Source of the DNA: Clostridia bacterium
Lineage (GTDB): Bacteria; Bacillota; Clostridia; Oscillospirales; Acutalibacteraceae
Assembly: GCA_017474045.1 (NCBI GenBank)
Contig: JAFUHX010000088.1
Span: 30,489-94,488, forward strand
Direction: 5' to 3'
DNA length: 64,000 nt
Shown here piece by piece: positions 25,113-32,637 of the stretch. The translations under genes and the position numbers were made by a program. The notes under the pieces were generated by a model. It had not been told where the DNA came from. It saw only the letters and a program-made list of their open reading frames with translations, and made no database searches. Positions within the stretch are counted from its first letter, which is position 1. The number at the start of each line of letters is the position of its first letter.

Positions 25113-25835
25113 TTATTGCTTAATTGCTTCGCAAACCGCATTTGCAATTTGTTTTGCGCCCTCATTATTAGGATGAACTCCGTCTTTGGAAAACCATTCA
25201 CGGTGATTAGCCGTCAGCTCACTGATTTCAATTACCGGAAGAGAGAATTCTTTAGCAACTTCTCTTATATATTGTGTCAGCTCTGAAACAACTTCACCTT
25301 GAATATCATAAGACATTAAGCCCTCCTCTTTTTCGCCTTCAGCGTAATAAGTGGCAGGCGGAGTGCAGATATAAATTTTTTCGCAATGGGTCAGATAAAG
25401 ACCGAGAAACGTTCTGTATGCCGCTTTGAAATCATCTTCGCCCTTCCAGTTTTCAGGCTTTGAATCATTTGAGCCAATCATAATGACAACAATATCTCCG
25501 AGGTATTTCTGACTTTCTGCATAAGGCTTATAGGTGGTATAAGGTTGGTCACCGCTATCCTGAACAGTTGCACCGGATTCACCAAAATTCTGAACGCAAT
25601 AATCTTCACCGAGAAGCCCTTGCAAAACTGCGGGATAGTTATTATCTTTCCAATTTTTTATGCTATGACCATAAGTTACGCTGTCTCCCACGCAAGAAAC
25701 CTTAATCTGACCTTCTTTAGCTTCAGTATAGCTATGAAGACCGGACAAGCCGTTATCATAAAAATAATAAAAGCCTATTGAGCCTGATATCAAGGCTATT
25801 GCCAGAACCACACAGATTATTTTTATTACCTTCAT
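25113..25835 (-). CDS. SGNH/GDSL-type esterase, membrane-anchored or secreted
   Basis: This 240-residue protein has an uncleaved signal anchor or signal peptide (about residues 4-27) and an SGNH hydrolase fold. The nucleophile lies in VSCVGDSVTYG, block II Gly in NFGESGATV, block III in IMIGSNDSKP, and the block V catalytic pair in SKDGVHPNNEG. Such enzymes deacylate or deacetylate sugars and lipids at the cell surface; the substrate is not predictable. It follows leuS terminator sequence and has a GGAG site before the ATG. No terminator is clear before the rpsU promoter. Confidence 0.85.
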   Translation of the reverse strand: MKVIKIICVVLAIALISGSIGFYYFYDNGLSGLHSYTEAKEGQIKVSCVGDSVTYGHSIKNWKDNNYPAVLQGLLGEDYCVQNFGESGATVQDSGDQPYTTYKPYAESQKYLGDIVVIMIGSNDSKPENWKGEDDFKAAYRTFLGLYLTHCEKIYICTPPATYYAEGEKEEGLMSYDIQGEVVSELTQYIREVAKEFSLPVIEISELTANHREWFSKDGVHPNNEGAKQIANAVCEAIKQ

Positions 25836-25858
25836 TTTAAATCTCCTTATATAAACCC

Positions 25859-25884
25859 GGCCGCACCATTTTCACAGCGCGGCC
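25859..25884 (-). terminator. Hairpin after leuS
   Basis: GC-rich arms GGCCGC (25859-25864) and GCGGCC (25879-25884) follow the leuS stop closely. Downstream on the minus strand the sequence is only moderately T-rich (GGGTTTATAT), so termination may be partial and the SGNH gene may be read through. Confidence 0.6.
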
Positions 25885-25892
25885 AAAAGCTT

Positions 25893-28298
25893 TTATTTAA
25901 TTACAATATTAACGAGTCTGCCTTTGACATAAAGCTCTTTAACTATTGTTTTTCCTGCAATTTCAGCGGCAATTTTTTCGTCGCTTTTTGCAAGAGCGAT
26001 TGCTTCTTCACTTTCAGCGTCTGAGGCAATCATAATTTTTGCTCTGACTTTTCCGTTAAGCTGAACAACAATTTCAATTGAAGAGTCAACACACTTGGCT
26101 TCATCATAAGTAGGCCATGCAGTTTCAGCAAGCATTTTTTCGCCGCCGAGATTTTCGTTAATTTCTTCTGTTATGTGAGGAGCAAAGGGATTAAGCAAGC
26201 AAATGAGAGTCTTAAGCTCTTTCTTTGTTATCTGACCTGCAGAATAAATTTCGTTAAGAAGTGTCATCAGAGAAGCTATTGCTGTGTTATATTTAAGATT
26301 TTCAATGTCTGAGGTAACCTTCTTAATGGTTTTGTGGAAGGCTGACTCAAGCTTTTCTGAATATTCATCGCTGTCGTTAAGAATTTCCTGAAGGTTCCAT
26401 ACTCTGTCGATAAATCTCTTGCAGCCCTTAACGCCGTTTTCAGACCAGGGAGCAGCTTTTTCATAGTCACCCATGAAGAGAATATATGTTCTGAGAACAT
26501 CGGCGCCGAAAACTTCAACAACATCGTTAGGGTCAACAACATTGCCCTTTGACTTAGACATTTTTTCTCCGTCAGGACCTAAGATAAGGCCTTGGGCGGT
26601 TCTTTTTGCATAAGGCTCATCATAGGGAACCTCGCCGATATCATAAAGGAATTTATGCCAGAATCTTGAATAGATAAGGTGGCGGGTTACATGCTCCATT
26701 CCTCCGTTATACCAGTCAACCTGACCCCAATATTTAAGCTTTTCTTCGTCTGCGAAGCGCTCTGTGTTATGAGGATCAATGTAGCGAAGGAAATACCATG
26801 AAGAGCCTGCCCACTGAGGCATGGTGTCTGTTTCACGCTTTGCAGCTTTTCCGCATTTGGGGCAAGTGCAATTTACAAATGAATCAATTTTGGCAAGGGG
26901 GCTTTCGCCGTCCTGACCGGGTTCAAAGTTTTCCACCTTGGGAAGCTTGAGAGGAAGCTCACTATAGGGAACGGCAACCATTCCGCAAGAAGAACAATGA
27001 ACAATGGGAATGGGTTCGCCCCAATAACGCTGACGGTTAAATGCCCAGTCTTTCATTTTATACTGAACGCCCTTTTCACCGATTCCTTTTTCCGAAAGGA
27101 CTTCAAGCATTTTCTCAATGGAAGATTTTTTATCTTTAAATCCGTTAAGGAAGTCCGAATTAACCATTTCGCCGTCGCCGGTATAAGCTTCAACTGAAAT
27201 ATCTCCGCCTTTAATAACTTCGATTATGTCAATTCCGAATTTCTTTGCAAAATCATAGTCTCTCTGGTCATGCGCAGGAACAGCCATGATTGCCCCTGTT
27301 CCGTAACCCATCATAACATAGTCTGAAATAAAAATGGGAATTTCTTTTTGGTTAACGGGGTTAATTGCGCTGAAACCTTCAAGCTTAACGCCTGTTTTTT
27401 CTTTAACAAGCTGTGTTCTTTCAAACTCTGTTTTCTTTGCACACTCTGTTCTGTATGCCTCAACATCAGCAAAATTTGAAATCATCTCTTTATGTTTATC
27501 AAGCATGGGATGCTCGGGTGCCATTACCATGAAGGTAACACCAAAAAGAGTATCAGGACGGGTAGTATAGATTCTTAAGGTTTCGTCGGTGTCTTTAACG
27601 CTGAAGTTTACAAAAGCACCTGTTGACTTTCCGATCCAGTTTTCCTGCTGAAGCTTAACATTGGGAAGGTAATCGACCTTATCGAGACCTTCAAGAAGCT
27701 TATCGGCATATTCTGTTATTCTGAGATACCAAACATCTTTGGACTTCTGAACGATATCGCTGTGGCAGATGTCACATTTTCCGCCCTGAGAATCTTCGTT
27801 TGAAAGAACAACCTTGCATGAAGGACAATAGTTAACAAGAGTTTTATCTCTGAAGGCAAGGCCGTTTTCAAACATTTTAAGGAAAATCCACTGTGTCCAC
27901 TTATAGTATTCTTCTTCAGTTGTGTCAACAACTCTTTTCCAGTCAAAAGAGAAGCCCACTCTTTTAAGCTGACTTGTGAACTTAGCAATGTTTGTGTCTG
28001 TTACCTGACGGGGATGAATTCCCGTTTTGATAGCATAGTTTTCTGTGGGAAGACCATAGGCATCAAAGCCAATGGGAAAAAGAACATTGTAGCCTTCCAT
28101 TCTGCGCTTTCTTGAAACAACTTCAAGTCCTGAATAGGCTTTAATGTGGCCAACGTGCATACCTGCACCGCTGGGATAAGGAAACTCAACAAGGGCATAG
28201 AACTTCTTTTTGTCGCTTCCGTCCTGAGCGTTAAAAACGCCGGTTTCTTCCCATTTGTCCTGCCACTTTTTTTCAATTTGCTTAAAATTATACTGCAC
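25893..28298 (-). CDS. leuS: Leucyl-tRNA synthetase
   Basis: This class I synthetase charges tRNA-Leu with leucine. The HIGH-like motif is MHVGHIKAYS near residue 50, the editing CP1 domain lies in the middle, and the KMSKS loop reads GEKMSKSKGN. A zinc-type Cys cluster (CPSC, CDIC) is inside CP1. The frame opens at GTG 28307, but GGAG is spaced 8 nt from the GTG at 28298, giving 801 residues. It is the last gene of the rnc-to-leuS run, 29 nt after rsfS. Confidence 0.98.
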   Translation of the reverse strand: MQYNFKQIEKKWQDKWEETGVFNAQDGSDKKKFYALVEFPYPSGAGMHVGHIKAYSGLEVVSRKRRMEGYNVLFPIGFDAYGLPTENYAIKTGIHPRQVTDTNIAKFTSQLKRVGFSFDWKRVVDTTEEEYYKWTQWIFLKMFENGLAFRDKTLVNYCPSCKVVLSNEDSQGGKCDICHSDIVQKSKDVWYLRITEYADKLLEGLDKVDYLPNVKLQQENWIGKSTGAFVNFSVKDTDETLRIYTTRPDTLFGVTFMVMAPEHPMLDKHKEMISNFADVEAYRTECAKKTEFERTQLVKEKTGVKLEGFSAINPVNQKEIPIFISDYVMMGYGTGAIMAVPAHDQRDYDFAKKFGIDIIEVIKGGDISVEAYTGDGEMVNSDFLNGFKDKKSSIEKMLEVLSEKGIGEKGVQYKMKDWAFNRQRYWGEPIPIVHCSSCGMVAVPYSELPLKLPKVENFEPGQDGESPLAKIDSFVNCTCPKCGKAAKRETDTMPQWAGSSWYFLRYIDPHNTERFADEEKLKYWGQVDWYNGGMEHVTRHLIYSRFWHKFLYDIGEVPYDEPYAKRTAQGLILGPDGEKMSKSKGNVVDPNDVVEVFGADVLRTYILFMGDYEKAAPWSENGVKGCKRFIDRVWNLQEILNDSDEYSEKLESAFHKTIKKVTSDIENLKYNTAIASLMTLLNEIYSAGQITKKELKTLICLLNPFAPHITEEINENLGGEKMLAETAWPTYDEAKCVDSSIEIVVQLNGKVRAKIMIASDAESEEAIALAKSDEKIAAEIAGKTIVKELYVKGRLVNIVIK

Positions 28299-28327
28299 TT
28301 TTATCACTCCAAAATTTTTTTCGCTGA

Positions 28328-28687
28328 TTAATCGTCTGTTAAAACGTCGGAAAGGTCAATTTGATTTGCATCTGACCAAAGACGCTCAAGATTATAGTAT
28401 TCACGGCTTTCACCGGTGAAAACATGAACCAAAACGCTGCTGTAGTCAAGAAGAATCCAGCCGGTTGCTCTTCCTTCAATATGGTCGGGCTTTATTGAAA
28501 ACTGATTTTCAATTTCATATTCAACCTCATCGGCAAGAGCCTTGACATGAGTGTTTGAGGTTCCTGTTGCGATTACAAAATAATCAGCAACAATAGAATA
28601 TTCTGTTATATGAATGGCTTTGATATCCATTGCTTTTTTATTGTCAAGAACCTTTGCTATAGCTTTGGCAAGTTCAAGCTCTGTCAT
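28328..28687 (-). CDS. rsfS: Ribosomal silencing factor RsfS
   Basis: This 119-residue protein (DUF143/Iojap family) binds L14 and blocks joining of ribosomal subunits in starvation. Characteristic parts are KKAMDIKAIHITEYSI, DYFVIATGTSNTHVKAL, and the C-terminal WILLDYSSVLVHVF followed by REYYNLERLW. It starts 7 nt after yqeK. The nadD-yqeK-rsfS order is conserved in Firmicutes. Confidence 0.96.
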   Translation of the reverse strand: MTELELAKAIAKVLDNKKAMDIKAIHITEYSIVADYFVIATGTSNTHVKALADEVEYEIENQFSIKPDHIEGRATGWILLDYSSVLVHVFTGESREYYNLERLWSDANQIDLSDVLTDD

Positions 28688-28694
28688 TATTACA

Positions 28695-29291
28695 TCAATC
28701 CTTTCCTAATGTTACGCCCTTTAAAATCAGGTCATTATAAAACTCAAGGCTATTTTCATGAATGACCAGTTCTCCGTCAGAAAGCTTCTTAAGAGTATAT
28801 TTCAGAGAATAGAGCGCCGCTTTTTCAAGACTTTCTTTTGAAAGCCTTCTCATAACATCCACATCGGGATAATCTCTTTCGGCGGAAATATAATCTGCAA
28901 TATAAACAATCATTTCAAGAAGACTCATGTTAGCTTTTCCGGTGGTGTGATATCTCAAGGCACCGAGAAACTCTTCGTCGTCAATTCCCAACTCTTTTTT
29001 AACATAAATAGGAGCCGTCATGGAATGCCAGAGTTTAAAATTATTTTTTTCCGTCTGACTAAGAATTATAGCACTATCTGAAAGCATTTGCAACTGATTT
29101 TCGCTATTTTCGTTTTTAGTAACATCATGAAGAAGTCCTGCCATATAGGCTCTGTCTTCATTATAACCATATTGCCTTGCCAGCTCTCTTGCCGAATCGG
29201 CAACACAAAGAGAATGAAAATATCTTTCTTCTTTCAGTCTTTCTTTAAGAAGAGACTTAAATTCATCACATCGCTCAATATATGTGTTCAC
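28695..29291 (-). CDS. yqeK: HD-domain Ap4A hydrolase YqeK
   Basis: This 198-residue HD-domain phosphohydrolase matches YqeK, which cleaves diadenosine tetraphosphate symmetrically to ADP in Gram-positive bacteria. Metal ligands seen are His26, the HD pair in MAGLLHDVTK (about 51-60), His in LWHSMTAP, and Asp in VYIADYISAERD. The GTG start overlaps the nadD stop (GTGA), so the two are coupled. It lies between nadD and rsfS, as in Bacillus. Confidence 0.93.
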   Translation of the reverse strand: MNTYIERCDEFKSLLKERLKEERYFHSLCVADSARELARQYGYNEDRAYMAGLLHDVTKNENSENQLQMLSDSAIILSQTEKNNFKLWHSMTAPIYVKKELGIDDEEFLGALRYHTTGKANMSLLEMIVYIADYISAERDYPDVDVMRRLSKESLEKAALYSLKYTLKKLSDGELVIHENSLEFYNDLILKGVTLGKD

Positions 29292-29896
29292 AAATAAAGC
29301 CCCTTTTCTTTAATATATTCTCCGGTTTTTTCTTCAAGCAGTCTGCAAACATCTTCGCCCTTTTTAATTTTTTCTCTGATTTCAGTTGAAGAAAGCTCAA
29401 CAGCGTCGCTGTTTAAAACAACAATTTCGCCCTTTTCCTCCCTCAGCCCGAGAGTTTTTTCTGCATATTGACAAAGAAGCTTTTTCCCCTCTTCGTCGTC
29501 TCTTGAAATTACGCAAAGAGTACAGTTTTGAAGAATTTCTTCAAATTTATACCACCGGTGAAAGCTCAGAAGCATATCTGAACCCACAAGCAAAAACAGC
29601 TTGTCGCCTCTATAGCGTTTTTTCAGCTCAGAAACAGTTTCAACAGTATAGCTTTTTCCTTTTCTCCGGATTTCAATGTCGCTGACTGAAAAAAGCTTTT
29701 CGCTGAAGGTCAGACGACACATTTCTAATCTGTGTTCACAATCGGCAAGGCTGCTCGTTTCTTTATGAGGCGGAGTATAGGTTGGAATTATTATTATTTC
29801 ATCAAAGCCAACCACTTTCGCCATCTCAGTTGCCAAACGTTTATGGGCAATATGGGGCGGATTAAAGGTTCCGCCGAAAATTCCGATTTTCCTCAT
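29288..29896 (-). CDS. nadD: Nicotinate-nucleotide adenylyltransferase
   Basis: NadD makes nicotinic acid adenine dinucleotide from nicotinate mononucleotide and ATP in NAD synthesis. The nucleotidyltransferase motif GGTFNPPHIAH is at residues 9-19, and the C-terminal ISSTEIR-type motif reads LSSTEIREKI. At 202 residues it has normal length. It starts 2 nt after yhbY and overlaps yqeK by 4 nt. Confidence 0.96.
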   Translation of the reverse strand: MRKIGIFGGTFNPPHIAHKRLATEMAKVVGFDEIIIIPTYTPPHKETSSLADCEHRLEMCRLTFSEKLFSVSDIEIRRKGKSYTVETVSELKKRYRGDKLFLLVGSDMLLSFHRWYKFEEILQNCTLCVISRDDEEGKKLLCQYAEKTLGLREEKGEIVVLNSDAVELSSTEIREKIKKGEDVCRLLEEKTGEYIKEKGLYL

Positions 29897-29898
29897 TT

Positions 29899-30297
29899 TT
29901 ATTTTCGCTTAACCTTTACGGTATAGGTTCTTTTTTTATTCTCAGCTTTTCTTTCAGCATAGTATTTTTCTTTTGCTTTCTTCGCTGCTTCTTTTTTGTT
30001 CTTCTCTTTTTTTGCAAGCTTTTCGCGAAGCTCCGGACTTTCTCTGTAAAGAACAATTACCCCACCGATTACCTGAATAACCTCAGCGCCTGTTGCAGCG
30101 GCAAGCTCATCAGCAGTTTCTCTGGGTGTTATTGGAGAAGATTCAAGAAGAACCTTGACCTTAATAAGCTCTCTTGCCCTGAGAGCGTCATCTGTTTGTT
30201 TAATAAGAGCCTCTGACATTCCTCCCTTTCCGATTTGAAAAAGAGGTTCAAGGGAATTCGCCTTCGCTCTGAAGGCAGCTCTTTCTTTACCTGTCAT
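29899..30297 (-). CDS. yhbY: RNA-binding protein YhbY (CRM domain) with basic tail
   Basis: This is a YhbY-type ribosome assembly factor. The CRM domain occupies residues 1-95, from LTGKERAAFRAKAN to a GxxG-like loop (QIGKGGMSEALI) and VIQVIGGVIVLYR. A strongly basic tail (about 95-132, Lys/Arg/Ala-rich) makes it longer than the usual 95-100 residues and may add RNA contacts. The ATG overlaps the stop of the upstream unknown gene by 4 nt, and nadD follows 2 nt downstream. Confidence 0.92.
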   Translation of the reverse strand: MTGKERAAFRAKANSLEPLFQIGKGGMSEALIKQTDDALRARELIKVKVLLESSPITPRETADELAAATGAEVIQVIGGVIVLYRESPELREKLAKKEKNKKEAAKKAKEKYYAERKAENKKRTYTVKVKRK

Positions 30298-31046
30298 ATA
30301 GCAGTCTCCTTTAGTTTTTTCAGCAGCATTTCAATATCTTCCTCGCTGCTGTATATTTCGTCTTCAATTTTTTCAAATTGCTCTTGAATTTTTTCGCTTT
30401 TTTCAAGATAAGCTTCAGTTTTATTTTCATCTGAAAAATCAAAATTTTCAGGAAAAAGCCCAATTGCCTTTTCAAGAACAGAAGAATATATTTTCGACCC
30501 GATTTTTTCAAGAAGCTTCTGAGTCTCTTTGCAATATTTCGAAAACTCACTTGAAAAATAAGAATCTAAACCGTCAGCGTTAACTCTCTCCACAAATTCT
30601 TCGCATAAAATCAGACTTAGCTGACTTTCGCTCATTGCTTCTGAAAATTCTTGATTTTCGGTTTTGTCATATATGCTTTTAATTCTCGTCCAGTCATCAA
30701 AAAAGCCAAGTTCTTTTGAAAAATCCTCAGGGTCATTCACCCTTTCACAAAAAAGAAGAAAAAGCTTTTTGCAGTTTTCAAAATCTTTTTTCTTTTCATA
30801 GGCTAAACAAAGTGAAAACAACGTATCGGCAAAAACATCTTCAAAATCACAGCCTGATAAAAACTCAAACTCCTCACTCCATTCAAGAGAGAGCTCGGTC
30901 TTATATCTGACAAGATATTCATAAGCCTGAATAACCTCGTCTGTGATTTTTCTTTTTTTAAGAACAAAGCTTTCAAGATATGAAATTGCCTCAAGTGTCT
31001 TTCCTTCATCGTGAAGAATTTCGGCTTTAATCGCCGAATTAAACAT
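30294..31046 (-). CDS. Unknown protein with TPR-like and DUF4375-like regions
   Basis: I do not recognise this gene with certainty. The 250-residue acidic protein is all helical in character: the N-terminal half (about 1-105) looks like helical repeats (SYLESFVLKKRKI, LCLAYEKKKDFENCKKLF). Residues 140-202 (SESQLSLILCEEFVERVNADGLDSYF in two halves, then IGSKIYSSVLEKAIGLFP) resemble DUF4375/DMP19 proteins, and the end is a Glu/Lys coiled coil. The start at 31046 has GAGGTGG and overlaps rdgB by 8 nt, and its stop overlaps yhbY by 4 nt. It is thus fully embedded in the rnc-leuS operon. Function is not assigned. Confidence 0.75.
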   Translation of the reverse strand: MFNSAIKAEILHDEGKTLEAISYLESFVLKKRKITDEVIQAYEYLVRYKTELSLEWSEEFEFLSGCDFEDVFADTLFSLCLAYEKKKDFENCKKLFLLFCERVNDPEDFSKELGFFDDWTRIKSIYDKTENQEFSEAMSESQLSLILCEEFVERVNADGLDSYFSSEFSKYCKETQKLLEKIGSKIYSSVLEKAIGLFPENFDFSDENKTEAYLEKSEKIQEQFEKIEDEIYSSEEDIEMLLKKLKETAI

Positions 31047-31632
31047 TCTGACCACCTCTGAGAAGCTCAACCAGTTTTCTTAATGCCACTCCTCTGTGGC
31101 TGACAGCATCTTTTTCTTCCTTAGTAAACTGAGCAAAGCTCTTTTCTCCAACCATGAAAACAGGGTCATAGCCAAAACCGTCTTCTCCTATTTTTTCATA
31201 GCCAATTTTGCCTTCACATCTTCCTTCAAGTTCAATAACCTTCCCGTCAGGATAACATACACACACGGCGCAGGCAAAATAAGCTCCTCTTTTTTCATCG
31301 GGAATATTTTTCATCTTTTCAAGAAGCTTTTCAATGTTTGCCTCGTCATTTCCGTGAACGCCGCTGTATCTTGCTGAATAAACACCGGGCTCACCGCCTA
31401 AAGCTTCAACGCAAAGGCCGCTGTCATCAGCTATGCACGGATATCCGCTTTCTTTGCAGCCCAGCTCTGCTTTGATTCTTGCGTTTTCCGAAAAGGTTTT
31501 TCCTGTTTCTTCAGCATCGGTCAACTCGATGCCTAACATTTCAGCAGTATAAACCTCAAAGCCCAAAGGTGAAAGAATACGGCTCATTTCGTCACGTTTC
31601 TTTTTGTTATGAGTTGCTAAAATAAACTTCAT
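31039..31632 (-). CDS. rdgB: XTP/dITP diphosphatase (RdgB/HAM1 family)
   Basis: This enzyme removes inosine and xanthosine triphosphates from the nucleotide pool. Family motifs are LATHNKKKRDEM at the start, ADDSGLCVEAL (about 67-77), GEDGFGYDPVF and the C-terminal SHRGVALRKL. At 197 residues it has normal length. It is followed by the unknown gene with an 8-nt overlap and lies 12 nt after ftsY. Confidence 0.97.
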   Translation of the reverse strand: MKFILATHNKKKRDEMSRILSPLGFEVYTAEMLGIELTDAEETGKTFSENARIKAELGCKESGYPCIADDSGLCVEALGGEPGVYSARYSGVHGNDEANIEKLLEKMKNIPDEKRGAYFACAVCVCYPDGKVIELEGRCEGKIGYEKIGEDGFGYDPVFMVGEKSFAQFTKEEKDAVSHRGVALRKLVELLRGGQNV

Positions 31633-31644
31633 AAAACCATTCCT

Positions 31645-32580
31645 TTATTCTTCGTCTGCGTGAGTTACCTCAGTGTTTTCAAAAAGTGCTTTTGCAAAAA
31701 CAGCGGGCTTGAAGGGCTGAAGGTCATCAATTTTTTCGCCAACACCAATAAATTTAACAGGAAGCTTAAGTTCGTTTTTGATTGTTAAAACAACGCCACC
31801 TCTTGCCGTTCCGTCAAGCTTTGTTAAAACGATACCTGTAAGCTCGGCAACACCCATAAATTCCTTGGCCTGATTAACGGCATTCTGACCCGTTGTGGCA
31901 TCAAGAACAAGAAGAATTTCACGGTCAGCATAGGGAAGCTTTTTTTCAACAACGCGATAGATTTTTACAAGCTCGTCCATAAGACCCTTTTTGTTATGAA
32001 GTCTTCCCGCGGTGTCGCAAATTATTATGTCGCAGTCGCGGTTTATTCCGGCGTCAATTGTGTCAAAAACAACAGCGGCAGGGTCAGCACCCTCTTTATG
32101 CTTAATCATTTCAACTCCGGCTCGCTCTGCCCAGACCTCAAGCTGTTCGATGGCAGCAGCTCTGAAAGTATCAGCTGCACCGAGAATAACCTTTTTTCCC
32201 TGCGCCTTATACATAGCTGCCATTTTTCCGATTGTTGTAGTTTTTCCTGCGCCGTTGACTCCGATAACAAGAATTACTGAAGGAACGGTTATAAGACCCA
32301 TATCTTCGCCGCCGTCAATCATTTCGGCAACAATATCGGAAATTATCATTTTCGCGTGCTTCGGATTTCTGACGTCGCCCTTGCTGACCCTGTCTCTGAG
32401 AGCATCAACAATATCGGTTGCGGTCTGCATTCCGACGTCGCCCATAATAAGAGCTTCTTCAAGATCGTCATAAAGGTCATCGGTTATTTCTTCATAAGCG
32501 CCGAGAATGTCTTCAATGTTTTTGGTCATTCCCTCGCGGGTTTTTCTTAATCCGAAACCAAATTTTTTAAAAATACCCAT
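31645..32580 (-). CDS. ftsY: Signal recognition particle receptor FtsY
   Basis: FtsY is the membrane-associated GTPase that receives ribosome-SRP complexes for SecYEG. The 311-residue protein has a short N-terminus (MGIFKKFGFGLRKTREGM), the N helical bundle and the G domain with GVNGAGKTTTIGK, DTFRAAAIEQL, DTAGRLHN and TKLDGTARGG. The long acidic A domain of proteobacteria is absent, as usual in Firmicutes. A TTG at 32604 is in frame, but I place the start at ATG 32580 by homology; neither has a clear ribosome site. It follows smc. Confidence 0.96.
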   Translation of the reverse strand: MGIFKKFGFGLRKTREGMTKNIEDILGAYEEITDDLYDDLEEALIMGDVGMQTATDIVDALRDRVSKGDVRNPKHAKMIISDIVAEMIDGGEDMGLITVPSVILVIGVNGAGKTTTIGKMAAMYKAQGKKVILGAADTFRAAAIEQLEVWAERAGVEMIKHKEGADPAAVVFDTIDAGINRDCDIIICDTAGRLHNKKGLMDELVKIYRVVEKKLPYADREILLVLDATTGQNAVNQAKEFMGVAELTGIVLTKLDGTARGGVVLTIKNELKLPVKFIGVGEKIDDLQPFKPAVFAKALFENTEVTHADEE

Positions 32581-32637
32581 TTTTTCGGTAATACAAGGTT
32601 TCAAGCCTTGCTTTTCCTTTCTGAAAATTTGCTTAGA

